In this document: positions 1 to 8,320 of the stretch, piece after piece
Layout: every line of letters starts with the position of its first letter
Position numbering within the stretch: the first letter of the stretch is position 1
NCBI GenBank assembly: GCA_001586965.3
Contig: LUCW03000209.1
Span: 1 to 28,367 of the forward strand
DNA: 28,367 nucleotides
Reading direction: 5' to 3'
Source of the DNA: Sphaeroforma sirkka
Taxonomy: Eukaryota; Opisthokonta; Ichthyosporea; Ichthyophonida
The notes under the pieces: generated by a model
Database searches by the model: none
What the model saw: the letters and a program-made list of their open reading frames with translations, nothing else
What the model was told of the DNA's origin: nothing
Position numbers and translations under genes: made by a program

Positions 1-1140
1 GTTGAATACTCAATTGGAAGCTTATCAGGAAGAACAGGGCTCCGGAACCACGGACATGGCCCGATTGGCCTTTAGACCGTTATCAATTAAGCAGCACAGC
101 CGATTAGAGAGACACGAGGGGCGTTAGAAGAGGCAATCGGAAGAACGCCACCATGTCTCAGGACTTGATGAGTCATTGGATGTTACGTTGGTTCTATCTT
201 GAGTACTCCTTACGACTAAGGCAGCAAAAGCCACACTGACTACATCTTCTGCGTGACAACCATAATCAGCTGAGGGTATATCCGGCGGAACAGGTCATAG
301 ACCAAATCTGTCAACATGAGAGCAAGGCCACCTGTAGACCCTACCTCTAAGAAGTTGGCGAAAGGGTAATCCCCGCACCAAGGGTGTAGAGTCAGCCAGG
401 GGAACATTTGAACAAGATTGTAGGAAGTTCACAAGAGAGCCTGGGGAGCGAGCAGATAAGGGCAAGGACTTTCCCTAAGCGGTTGCTTAATCACTGCCTC
501 ATACAGGCCCTCCAGGACCTGACAGGTAATATGACGTATGAACGCACGCTACAACACCACATAGGTTGGGACCACCTGGAGACTGAAGACCTTCTCACAC
601 ATTTTAAATCCAGACATACAAGAAACCGATGCCATCCTCAGACAACAGGTACGGACACAGATGAATGTGGGGATAGGGCGTGACGCTTCAACCCAACAAC
701 GAGAGTTTCCAGCCCAACAACGAGATCATAATTTGAATACGAGATACAGGGAGGCAGCACACAACGCACTGAAGCACGTCTATGAAACCACCACGTGTGG
801 TACGTTACGCGTGCAGAGCAGGTGCCCCACCCAGTTTCAGGCATATATCATCCTGCAAGCACTACCAGTCGAACAAAAGAGAAGTTGGATTCACTTCCAG
901 CTCAGGCCGAGGATTTAAGCAAAGGCGTATCCTTCGATAAGAGTTTGCACCCCGCAGTCAACACCATTACGGCTCCCAACAGACTCGGACGACCAGCAAA
1001 CGAGAGCAGGAGGAGACCACGCCTACAGACACACACATTGCTTCCATACTGGCACACAAGGAACCAGACGAAATCGAACAGGGTGAGTTAGAAGAGGATG
1101 CAACGTGGGAAACCATAGGCAGCGATCATGTGGAATGTCA
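1..1140 (+). pseudogene. Element B gag (5' truncated by window, frameshifted)
   Basis: Gag forms the virus-like particle that packages element RNA. No single frame is open, but pieces in different frames align with the gag of A1. A stretch around 250-330 (RDN..., QICQHESKAT) matches A1's RDNSERL and QICSHETQAT. The 408-683 frame has NHCLIQ and TYERTLQ, matching A1's NHCIVQ and TYERTLQ. Around 795-880 a cysteine-histidine cluster (GAPPSFRHISSC) matches A1's atypical zinc knuckle. Frames switch at least three times and stops occur. The C-terminal tail near 1060-1140 is acidic (ELEEDATWETIGSDH) like A1's DTWESVADH. I treat it as decayed or mis-assembled gag; the N-terminus is outside the window. 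Confidence 0.7.
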
Positions 1141-1189
1141 GGACGTCAAGCGGGTGTCGGATGTAGATGCAACTTTAGTTTTCCCGTCT

Positions 1190-1261
1190 AGCACACCTGT
1201 GATACTATCGATCAAAGATCCATTACTTTCAATGGACAATCAGTATTCATATCCATCCTGA
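1190..1261 (+). pseudogene. Element B protease N-terminal fragment, left of the A1 insertion
   Basis: The plus strand reads IKDPLLSMDN, the counterpart of IQDPLLTSDN that precedes the catalytic aspartate in A1's protease. The reading stops at the LTR of A1 and continues at 9736 with an ING motif and the DSGA active site. This is therefore the 5' end of the same protease, separated by an insertion of about 8.5 kb. One more base shift is needed just before the junction. Confidence 0.7.
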
Positions 1262-1510
1262 TGTAGTAAGTATACGCGAGATAACTGTATCCTCAACGTT
1301 CTCCTCCTCAGGCAGGGACGTTGTTGCATTAGTAATTCGACAACAGTAATCCTAAAATGACTGACTCTTAAATGAGTCATTAGTCATGTGCTGTAAAACC
1401 AGCAAAACCCTAAAACCCTACGGCTTATCAGATTATTCTTGATAAACTGTAAAACTGTAATAAACCTACAAAATAATCAAATAAATATAAGTACTTGTAT
1501 TTCTGACACA
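1262..1510 (-). repeat. 3' LTR of A1
   Basis: 249 bases, TG...CA ends, direct repeat of 9484-9731 and 23428-23675. It differs from those two by many small insertions, such as an extra C near 1292 and extra bases around 1324-1345 and 1420-1430. The other two copies are nearly identical to each other. Inside are a GAGATA/TATCTC hairpin, a pyrimidine/purine hairpin next to ACGTT, and a TGACTC/GAGTCA palindrome. Confidence 0.9.
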
Positions 1511-1518
1511 CCCCCCCC
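1511..1518 (-). other. Polypurine (poly-G) tract of A1
   Basis: Eight Cs on the plus strand directly abut the LTR, giving GGGGGGGG just upstream of the 3' LTR on the coding strand. This is the position where plus-strand DNA priming occurs in LTR elements. A2 has 11 Cs at the same place (23677-23687). It also fixes the element's orientation as minus. Confidence 0.65.
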
Positions 1519-1596
1519 AAACTGAAGCTACTGAGGAACAAAAGCAGTGTGCTTTTTCCTGGTTTCAGAGATGATAAGAATAGCATAGTACTTGTA

Positions 1597-1766
1597 TGTG
1601 CTGGCATTATCCTCGAGAGCTAGAGCATTGTGCTGGCATTTATCCTCGAGAGCTAGAGCATTGTGCTGGCATTTATCCTCGAGAGCTAGAGCATTGTGCT
1701 GGCATTTATCCTCAGAGAGCTAGGGAGCATTGTGCTGTGGCATTTTACCTCAGGAGAGCTAGAGGA
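1597..1766. repeat. 33-bp tandem array in the A1 3' untranslated region
   Basis: About five copies of a 33-base unit containing TATCCTCGAGAGCTAGAG. The first units are nearly perfect and the last two degenerate. Because 33 is a multiple of three, the array stays open in a frame (repeat GIYPRELEHCA); I regard that as a by-product. A2 has the same array at 23755-23915. Confidence 0.9.
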
Positions 1767-1960
1767 CCCGATGTGTACGTCTCGAGCGACCCGTCGTGTT
1801 TGAATTCTTGAAGCTACTGTTCATCTGTGTCAGCATATAGGAGTTTGGCAAGTACAATATAGGACTGTATTTGTGTCGGAGAAAAACTGCCAGTGGCAGA
1901 AACCGTGCAAACCATTAACCCGCTGTTTCAAAACAATGCTCTAGGAGTTGTTTGATTGAT
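1767..1960. other. A1 3' untranslated region between two repeat arrays
   Basis: A unique-sequence spacer conserved almost base for base in A2 (23916-24110). It has no credible coding region on either strand and no other recognised feature. Confidence 0.6.
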
Positions 1961-1969
1961 TTCGCTGTG

Positions 1970-2360
1970 TTATACTCCTGGAAGCAAGAGTGGCTCATTT
2001 AACCTCGCGAGCTTGAGCCGCTGACGATTTTCCCTCCCTCGCGAGCCTCGAGTGCTAACCGTTTATTCTCGCGAGCTCGAGTGGCTGGTTTATACTCGGG
2101 AGCCAGAGTCGCTGCTTTTTATACTCAAGAGCTCGAGAGGCTGGTTTATACTGGGAGCTAGAGTTGCTGGTTTATACTCTGGGAGCCAGAGTCGCTGCTT
2201 TTTATACTCAAGAGCTCGAGAGGCTGGTTTATACTCAGGAGCTAGAGTTGCTGGTTTATACTCGGGAGCTAGAGTCGCTGCTTTTATACTCAAGAGCTCG
2301 AGTGGCTGGTTTATACTCGGGAGCTAGAGTTGCTGGTTTATGCTCCAGAGCTTGAGCTCG
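1970..2360. repeat. 27-bp tandem array in the A1 3' untranslated region
   Basis: About 13 units of around 27 bases with core TATACTCGGGAGCTAGAG, alternating with TATACTCAAGAGCTCGAG variants. The final eight to ten units are regular and the earlier ones (1970-2070) degenerate. The core is related to the 33-bp unit upstream, so both arrays probably share an ancestor. Short peptides such as LVYTRELEL are encoded in several frames and on both strands; that follows from the period being a multiple of three. The array ends about 35 bases before the chromodomain stop. Confidence 0.9.
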
Positions 2361-2395
2361 ATATCCGAGAACAAAGTTATATTGAAGATAAAGTA

Positions 2396-2584
2396 TTAGA
2401 CTTGTGCACGTTGGCGCTTACGTGTCCGTGTCTGCGAAGCTTTGTGGTAGGCCGCGATATCGTTGGCATCATCAAAAGCTTCTGCTGTTTCCCACGTTGG
2501 TTCGCCTTCTCGCCATCTCACCAGGTATTCTAATTTCCCCGTCTCATCATTCGTACGATGTGTGATAATATGGCGAAACTCCAC
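2396..2584 (-). CDS. A1 chromodomain (C-terminus of integrase)
   Basis: About 62 residues, reading from FRHII through EYLVRW and PTWETAEAF to an AAYHKA helix and a basic tail (TRTRKRQR). This is the chromodomain pattern found at the integrase C-terminus of chromoviruses, where it steers integration, often to methylated histone marks. The aromatic positions are present (F near the start, W of VRW, W of PTWE). It is in a different frame from the integrase ORF that ends at 2547, overlapping it by about 38 bases. In A2 the integrase tail and chromodomain are in one frame (24489-25172), so the A1 break at about 2590 is a private indel in a C/T-rich run. Confidence 0.85.
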   Translation of the reverse strand: MEFRHIITHRTNDETGKLEYLVRWREGEPTWETAEAFDDANDIAAYHKASQTRTRKRQRAQV

Positions 2585-4577
2585 CCCTTCCTTCGGTCCA
2601 TAAGTCTTCGTTAATTGGTGGGTCTGTGCGTCTATGCACTAAACGGAGGAGTTCCACCCGTACCGGTTTGGTCTTGAATTCTGGTGGGGCGGAACCATCC
2701 TTGTTCGCTAACTCGTAGCGTTGGCCGTGTCTAGCTTTGACTACATATGGTCCAAACAATGGCCGCATAGCCTTCGTTGTTCGGCCTTCTGATCGTACCA
2801 TGACCACATCTCCTTCGTCGAAATGTACCAAGTCGTGAGCATGCAGGCGGTCAAATGTCGTCGTAAGCTTGCCTGTATACTTCTTGGTAATGTGGTGGAG
2901 GGTCGGCAATATAGTGTCCTGTAACTGGTCTAATCGTTGTGCCCAGGTGTCATTCGTCATCGGCTGAGAATCCGGTAACTCGTCCGTGAAATCGGCGAAC
3001 GGAACATGGCGGCGGCCAAAGTACACGCTAAACGGTGCACTCTTATGGCGACGGGATATCCGAAGGTTCTGGTATAGCATCGTAAACGGAAGGCGTTCGT
3101 CCCATCGAAGGGGAACTGCCTCACAGCATTGTCGAATAGAACGTGTAATCTCCTTGTGACGTCGTTCTGCCGCGCCCAGCACTTGGGGTCGATATGGTGG
3201 AGACACCTTATGTAGCATCCCCACTTCCTGGACCAGAAGCTCCACTAACTTGTTGGTGAACTCCTTCCCCATGTCTGTTTGGATTTTACACGGGGGAAAC
3301 CATGTTCGCCAAAAAATCTCTATGAGTGTCTGTGTCGTGGTTTCCTTTGTCTTGTCCGGTGTGGCTCGAAGGATAGAATAGCCTGTGGCGATGTCTAAGA
3401 CGTGAAGAATATAATTGTTCTTGCGTCTGGACTCCAGTGGCATCGGGATGTAGTCCACTTGAATATGGTCCCACGGGTAGCGTGCATCGATGCTAATCAT
3501 CGGGTGGAAACCTTTACGAAGTGTGTCCTGTCCCAAACATGTGCCACATTGCCGCTTAACTTCTGTGGCTAACTCAAGTGCCCCTGGCCAAATGTGACCG
3601 TTCTGACGAAGTTGTTGGACTGTGTCCGCCGCCCCATGATGTCCTTGTTCGTGTTGCGCTTGCGTGAGTTGCGTACGACGCTGTTTCTCCGCCGGACTCG
3701 CTTGTGCAAACGCCGGTTGACCCTCTGCATCTGCCAGTGCCACTGAGATTTCTCGCGCTGTGTCTAAGCACATGACATATTTTGTATGCTTTGGTTCTGC
3801 AAAACCAAGTCGCTGTGAAAACAGCGGGTCCAGTTTGAATCCATTGGGAGGACCCACCCGTGCTACTACGGTATGACCCCATGGTGTCTTCCCACATGCG
3901 TACTTAGCGTACTTGAGGAACGTGTGTGGTGTCCGTGGTACCAGCACCGGTTCTGTCTGCAATAACTGCTTGAACAGGTCGAACCATGGTGCTCTTGGTA
4001 CCCATGGTAGACATACTGTGGCCCGTGCGCCGTCGGCTCGTATCTTGCGTAACATCCTGTGTATCTGTTCCCAAGGCGGGTTCATCCATCCATCGACTAT
4101 CGACCAGTCGTGGGCAAACGCTCCTTCCCCATCATCCTTCGTCCAGAACCGAGGAAGCTGAGCGTTGGTTGGGTCCGCAAATACATCTATGTCATTCGGT
4201 CCAAAGTGTTGTTGCGCTTGTTCAAAGTAACTAGGGAATAACTGCCAGCCGTCTGTATACATTATTTCGAGTTCGTCCTGCTCCGCTGTCCCCTCGTGTA
4301 CTCTACTTAACATGTCCGGGAGCACATTTGTCTCTCCTGGTATATGCGATATGGTAAAGTTGAATGGCGCGATGATATGATGCCATCTCTGAAGCATCGG
4401 ATTAAGCTTGAGCTGTGTGTTCATATACACAAGGGCCTTGTGGTCCGTGAAGACCGCAAACCGTTGCCCATCCAAGTATTCCCTGAAATGTGTCAGTCCA
4501 TATACCAATGCCAGTAACTCCTTCATAGGTGTGGCGTAGTTCTGTTGCGCATGGTTCAGAGTCTTACTAAAGAACAT
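2547..4577 (-). CDS. pol: A1 pol: RNase H end, Dam-like domain, integrase
   Basis: A 676-residue open frame. Residues 1-100 are the RNase H C-terminal half (TDHKALVY at 44-51). Residues 109-242 match the Dam (DNA N6-adenine methyltransferase, PF05869-like) family: DVFADPTNAQLPRF at 131-144, W-M-NPPW at 164-169, then PWVPRAPWF at 191-199. Integrase follows: zinc-binding H309, H313, C344, C347; catalytic D375, D435 and E471, the last two 35 residues apart. The region around 422-432 is out of register (IFWRTWFPP versus IFGEHGFP in A2 and B), from two compensating indels near 3285-3312. The start at 4577 is only where the frame opens; the protein is really continuous with RT/RNase H upstream through a -1 type shift at about 4617. 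Confidence 0.92.
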   Translation of the reverse strand: MFFSKTLNHAQQNYATPMKELLALVYGLTHFREYLDGQRFAVFTDHKALVYMNTQLKLNPMLQRWHHIIAPFNFTISHIPGETNVLPDMLSRVHEGTAEQDELEIMYTDGWQLFPSYFEQAQQHFGPNDIDVFADPTNAQLPRFWTKDDGEGAFAHDWSIVDGWMNPPWEQIHRMLRKIRADGARATVCLPWVPRAPWFDLFKQLLQTEPVLVPRTPHTFLKYAKYACGKTPWGHTVVARVGPPNGFKLDPLFSQRLGFAEPKHTKYVMCLDTAREISVALADAEGQPAFAQASPAEKQRRTQLTQAQHEQGHHGAADTVQQLRQNGHIWPGALELATEVKRQCGTCLGQDTLRKGFHPMISIDARYPWDHIQVDYIPMPLESRRKNNYILHVLDIATGYSILRATPDKTKETTTQTLIEIFWRTWFPPCKIQTDMGKEFTNKLVELLVQEVGMLHKVSPPYRPQVLGAAERRHKEITRSIRQCCEAVPLRWDERLPFTMLYQNLRISRRHKSAPFSVYFGRRHVPFADFTDELPDSQPMTNDTWAQRLDQLQDTILPTLHHITKKYTGKLTTTFDRLHAHDLVHFDEGDVVMVRSEGRTTKAMRPLFGPYVVKARHGQRYELANKDGSAPPEFKTKPVRVELLRLVHRRTDPPINEDLWTEGRGGVSPYYHTSYE

Positions 4578-5587
4578 TAAGTAATGTTTCTTACCGTTGA
4601 CCCATTGGAATAGCGCTCCCCTAAACCGTAATCGCTAGCGTCGGTTTCCAAGTTCAGAGGAATGCCGTCGACCGGAAAGTGTAACGCCACAGCATTCACC
4701 ACTGCGTCTTTCATTGCCTGCCACGCCTGTGCATGTCTCTCCTCCCAACGATCACCTATCAACTCCTTTGGTTTGAGTTTGCAAAATTCGCGCAAGGGTG
4801 CAACCGTGTTCGCGAAATTAGGCAGATGTTCGTGGAGGTAATTTGCTAAACCCAACGCCGAGGTTATATCTTTGTATCGTAGTGGTGTGGGCCAGTCGAT
4901 CAGCTTGGCCTGCTTTTCATGGTCAATGTCAATGCCTTGTGCCGATACTTTCTTCCCTAGGATCATGACTTCGGAGATAGCGAAGTGGCACTTGGCAGGG
5001 TTAAGCTTAAAACTGTGGTATGTTAAGCGTTGTATCACCTTCTGCACCGTCCTAACGTGTTCGTCATAACCGTCACTGGCGATAACTATGTCATCGATAT
5101 AGTGGTGAACCGGTAAGCCATCAAGTATTGTACTCAAGGTACGTTGAAACTGCTGCGTGAGTACATGAAGACCGAACGGTGCTGATGTGAACGAGTACTG
5201 ATACCGTTCGTGTGTAAAACTAAATAAGTATTGTGAGTCTGGATGGATGGGCAGCCTGTGGTATGCAGCCGATATGTCCAGCGTCGTGTAGTACTTCTTA
5301 CTCTTGAGGCGAGATATGAGTTCGTTGACCTTGGGGATCAGGAACTGGTCACCAGGAATAAGCGCGTTAACGGCACGCATGTCTAAACACACGCGTACCT
5401 TCTTGACGTTGCCTTCCGCATCGAATGTCGGTACCGCAAGGAGAGGAAGATTAACAGTCGTTGGTGTCGTTCGTTTCGTGATCACCAAATCCGTCAACCA
5501 CTTCTTCACTTGTTCATCCACATAGGGAGAGCCATCGATCGGATACGAAGTTACGCGCCGATCGCCGCATCTGCAACGCTTGTTCAT
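4577..5587 (-). CDS. pol: A1 pol: reverse transcriptase and start of RNase H
   Basis: A 336-residue frame. It holds RT motifs in order: VRVCLDMRAVN (about 65-75), TLDISAAYHRLP with a catalytic aspartate (about 102-113), SAPFGL (135-140), HHYIDDIVIA with the YxDD box at 163-166, then the thumb/connection (LGKKVSAQGID, ALGLANYLHEHLPNF). It ends in RNase H (ETDASDYGLG), where a run of four Gs in place of the five needed throws the frame just before the conserved GGALFQ motif. A2 has the identical break. The first 20 or so residues are probably out of frame: protease to RT continuity with ORF 5514-6194 needs a shift at about 5530-5570. Confidence 0.92.
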   Translation of the reverse strand: MNKRCRCGDRRVTSYPIDGSPYVDEQVKKWLTDLVITKRTTPTTVNLPLLAVPTFDAEGNVKKVRVCLDMRAVNALIPGDQFLIPKVNELISRLKSKKYYTTLDISAAYHRLPIHPDSQYLFSFTHERYQYSFTSAPFGLHVLTQQFQRTLSTILDGLPVHHYIDDIVIASDGYDEHVRTVQKVIQRLTYHSFKLNPAKCHFAISEVMILGKKVSAQGIDIDHEKQAKLIDWPTPLRYKDITSALGLANYLHEHLPNFANTVAPLREFCKLKPKELIGDRWEERHAQAWQAMKDAVVNAVALHFPVDGIPLNLETDASDYGLGERYSNGSTVRNIT

Positions 5588-6194
5588 GGGTTACTGGGAT
5601 GGTTACCTCACTCCCTTCCAGACGACAGCGCGCGTTGTCGGCAATTTTCGCATTGGCTTCCAAATCCTGTGCCAACCGTTCGCGTACATCGACGGGTTCC
5701 GTCGTGTTAGGTGCCTGTCGGCGTGGTATGGGTTCGAGGAGCTCTTCTAGTTCTGTGGGGTCTATTGGTGCAAGTGGCGATTGGATACCGCCTATGTATA
5801 GGCCCAAGCCTTTCAACATATCTTGCCCCACTATAACATCTATACCCGTCGGCAAGTTCATCAATTCTAATGAACCGTCGATAATTCTGGTACCGTACCT
5901 TATAGGTACCACTTCCGTCGTCCCCAGTCGAGGAGTTCGCACCGCCTTGTCAGCTAAATATATAAATGACCCAGGTGGTGCCGGAGTTATTGGTCGGCCA
6001 AGGAGGTCTGCGGATGTCTGTGAGATACAACTTCTATTTGCTCCCGTGTCTATCAAGGCTTTGAACGTACGTCCGTTGATTTGTACTTGAATATAGACTC
6101 GGTTGTCTGACGTCAGCAATGGGTCTTGTATTGCCATCACTGCTCCAATCGTGGTAACAAATATGAAGCCCCTATCCGACTCAGACACCCTCAC
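5514..6194 (-). CDS. pro: A1 retropepsin-like protease with linker to RT
   Basis: A 226-residue frame. The aspartic protease active site is LIDTGANRS (about 46-54). Other features are flap-region LADKAVRTPRLG and the hydrophobic-hydrophobic-G motif VIVGQDMLKGLGL. A linker rich in acidic residues and proline follows (DPTELEELLEPIPRR), then an RLEG..VTIPVT segment and a helix (MRRSARNFV) that leads into RT in element B. The downstream frame is lost near 5530. The protease would cut Gag and Pol. It directly follows gag with 3 bases between the frames. Confidence 0.9.
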   Translation of the reverse strand: MRVSESDRGFIFVTTIGAVMAIQDPLLTSDNRVYIQVQINGRTFKALIDTGANRSCISQTSADLLGRPITPAPPGSFIYLADKAVRTPRLGTTEVVPIRYGTRIIDGSLELMNLPTGIDVIVGQDMLKGLGLYIGGIQSPLAPIDPTELEELLEPIPRRQAPNTTEPVDVRERLAQDLEANAKIADNARCRLEGSEVTIPVTHEQALQMRRSARNFVSDRWLSLCG

Positions 6195-6197
6195 CTC

Positions 6198-8320
6198 TCA
6201 TGCATGATCGGCTACCGACTCCCACGTGTCATAGGTGTGGTTTGGTGTTGACGTCATGTGCTCGAAGTCTTCGTAAAGGATCGTGTTGATATGAATCTCT
6301 GTAGCTTCCGATGGTGGAGCCAAGTCTTCGTCCTGTGTAATCGCATTCACCTGTACTTGAGGCGTCGGACGTATTGTAACTACGTCTCTAGTGTGGGATG
6401 TATTCTGCCCCTGTCCTGCGGTTGACGTTGTGGACGGTCTGTGTACCGATTGTACGTCCCTCAAAGGACGGTTGTTGTCGTATAGCCTTGCCCGACCCTC
6501 TGCGCTCACCGCTTGCGACGCCCTGAAAATGGTGACACCGTGGGATGTGCCTACCACCTGGTGGCGCCTGTGCCTGGCACCCCGCACAAGTCGTTGGTAC
6601 CGTAGGTTGGGGCCGTTGAGTCCAATTCTGCGTTTGTCGTCTACTCGTCTGTAGGTTGGGGCGGCTATTGGTGTGGTCGCGACTTCCATTGGTCGTCGGC
6701 CCTCGCGGTTGTTGCGACCCTGGAAACGTGCTGCCGTACGTTGCTGTGCATCCTGAATGTCAGGGCTCAACAGCTGTATAAGCTCGTGTGTCTCCATCAG
6801 TTGTATGATTTGGGATGCAACTGTAGAGTACGTTCATACGTACGGCCGTTGAGAGCTTCTTCTAACAGTTGTACAATGCAGTGGTTCACTAAATTCTGTT
6901 GGAAGTCGGCATCTGTCTGGCACCGTTCACGTGCCCTCCTGTGGTTCTCCATGAGCTGTGTCATTTGTTCCATAAGAGGAGTGTGTGCATGTTCCGACTT
7001 TGGCCCTTGGCTAACTTGCGAAACGCGGGATCGACAGTGGCTTGTGTTTCGTGCGAACAGATCTGTTCGATCTGTAGTTGAGGTGTGCATGTCTTCAACC
7101 GTTCAGAGTTGTCGCGGATGTAGTCCAGCGTTGACTTCTCCGCCTTTAAAGTAAGATAGTACCTTATGAAACCATGTAGAAGGTTCCAACTCTCGTCACT
7201 TAACTGTAGTATCAATGCGTGTGTAGCGCCTGTCGCCTTTTCTCGATACTAGCCGGTGTGGGCGGAGGCACTGTTGTCTCCTTCTCTTGTCGTTTATGTG
7301 TCTGTACATATTATTCACTGGGCGCTTCTTTCTCGCCCCACTGACGTTGCTGTTGTTGGCGCAGGTTCGTACTTAATCGGTCCTGTCTATTCTTCACCGC
7401 CTGCTTACCTTGAGGATTCTGTCTGGCTAATACTTGTTCATGTGCGAACTCTTGAAAAGTTGGTGTGTTCTCACTGGCAGACAGAGTATCATCCTCCTCC
7501 TCGGTTGAACTGTCCTCTGACCCTGGTGATTTGTACCCAAGTCCATAAAACGGACGCTCACAGCCTTGAATTCGGAAGGTAGGGTTGTCTTCGTCCTCTG
7601 GTACTGCCTGTACCCGTTCGTGTGCGTCAGAAGAACTCTTCTTAGCGGCCGGCCCCTATTGTAGTTCGTCCGGCCTTTATGCGCTGTAACCTCTGTTCGT
7701 ATTTTTCAAAGAGAGACTGCTGTTGTGTCATCAGCTCCGTGAGTTTCTGAGCTGACGATTGTTCCCGTGCCGTTTCCTTGTTGTTGGTACGGTTCCGGTG
7801 ACGCTTCCGCTTGTTAGGTGGGAGGCGTGGTGGGTCATTACTGGGAAATAAGGCCCCTGGAGTATCCCGAGACGAACGAGGGGACAGCCCTTCACTGGCT
7901 ACCTGTTCACCAATAAAAGTCTGACTACTGTCCGCACGCAGGTTGGGTACTTCCTTGGTCTCACCCTCGAATATGACATCCTCGTCAGATTGTGCAGGTC
8001 CATTTTTTTGTTTGCTGTTGGTGGCTGCTTGTCGTCCGCGGAAATAATATGTGGAGCCCCAAGATGTGTCTGTTGTTGCCCCTCCAGTGCCTGACCTGAG
8101 TGCGGAGCGGAGCGTTCCGTATGGGACTGACGACGTTTAGTTCCACGTCGGTCGATATCATCTTCCTTGCGGCGCTCAGGATTCAAGAGTTGCTGTCTAC
8201 GACTTTGGCGGGGTAGGACATGGTTGGTGAGTTGTTTGTCAATGGAGAACCAGAAATGTGTGCGAATGAACTGATAGAGTACTGAATATAAATATACATT
8301 TTCTATTAAATTTCATCCTT
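6198..8320 (-). pseudogene. gag: A1 gag region in several frames
   Basis: No single frame spans gag, but successive open pieces do. From about 8317 to 7899 there is a long basic/glutamine-rich piece with no good ATG before MNPERRKEDD. From 7900 to 7660 there is a charged helix ending LTELMTQQQSLFEKYEQRL, a possible coiled coil. From 7650 to 7325 there is a 97-residue-plus acidic stretch (STEEEDDTLSASE). From 7215 to 6961 and 7090 to 6797 come the capsid-like helices (LSDESWNLLHGF, TYERTLQ). From 6797 to 6198 comes an R/Q-rich tail with an atypical knuckle C-X2-C-X9-H-X3-C in the overlapping frame near 6590-6540. The same order recurs in B. Frame switches at about 7899, 7655, 7225, 7085, 6800 and 6590 are decay or indel errors. 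Confidence 0.7.

Noticed and set aside
1380..1420. Telomere-like AAAACCCTAAAACCC in the A LTR
   Set aside because: Only about two units, present in every LTR copy (also near 9625 and 23575), so a fixed part of the LTR and not a telomere.
1597..1766. CRISPR-like array
   Set aside because: Units are contiguous without unique spacers, and the genome is eukaryotic.
1596..2327. Repetitive open frames encoding peptides such as YPRELEHCAGI and LVYTRELEL
   Set aside because: They come from tandem units of 33 and 27 bases and are open in several frames on both strands, so they are not evidence of a gene.
3913..4241. Plus-strand open frames of 60-82 residues opposite pol (repeated at 26000-26328)
   Set aside because: Exact antisense shadows of the Dam-like/integrase coding strand with no domain of their own.
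5599..6090. 163-residue plus-strand frame opposite the A1 protease
   Set aside because: Shadow of the protease; low complexity serine/proline/arginine, no family seen, and broken in A2.
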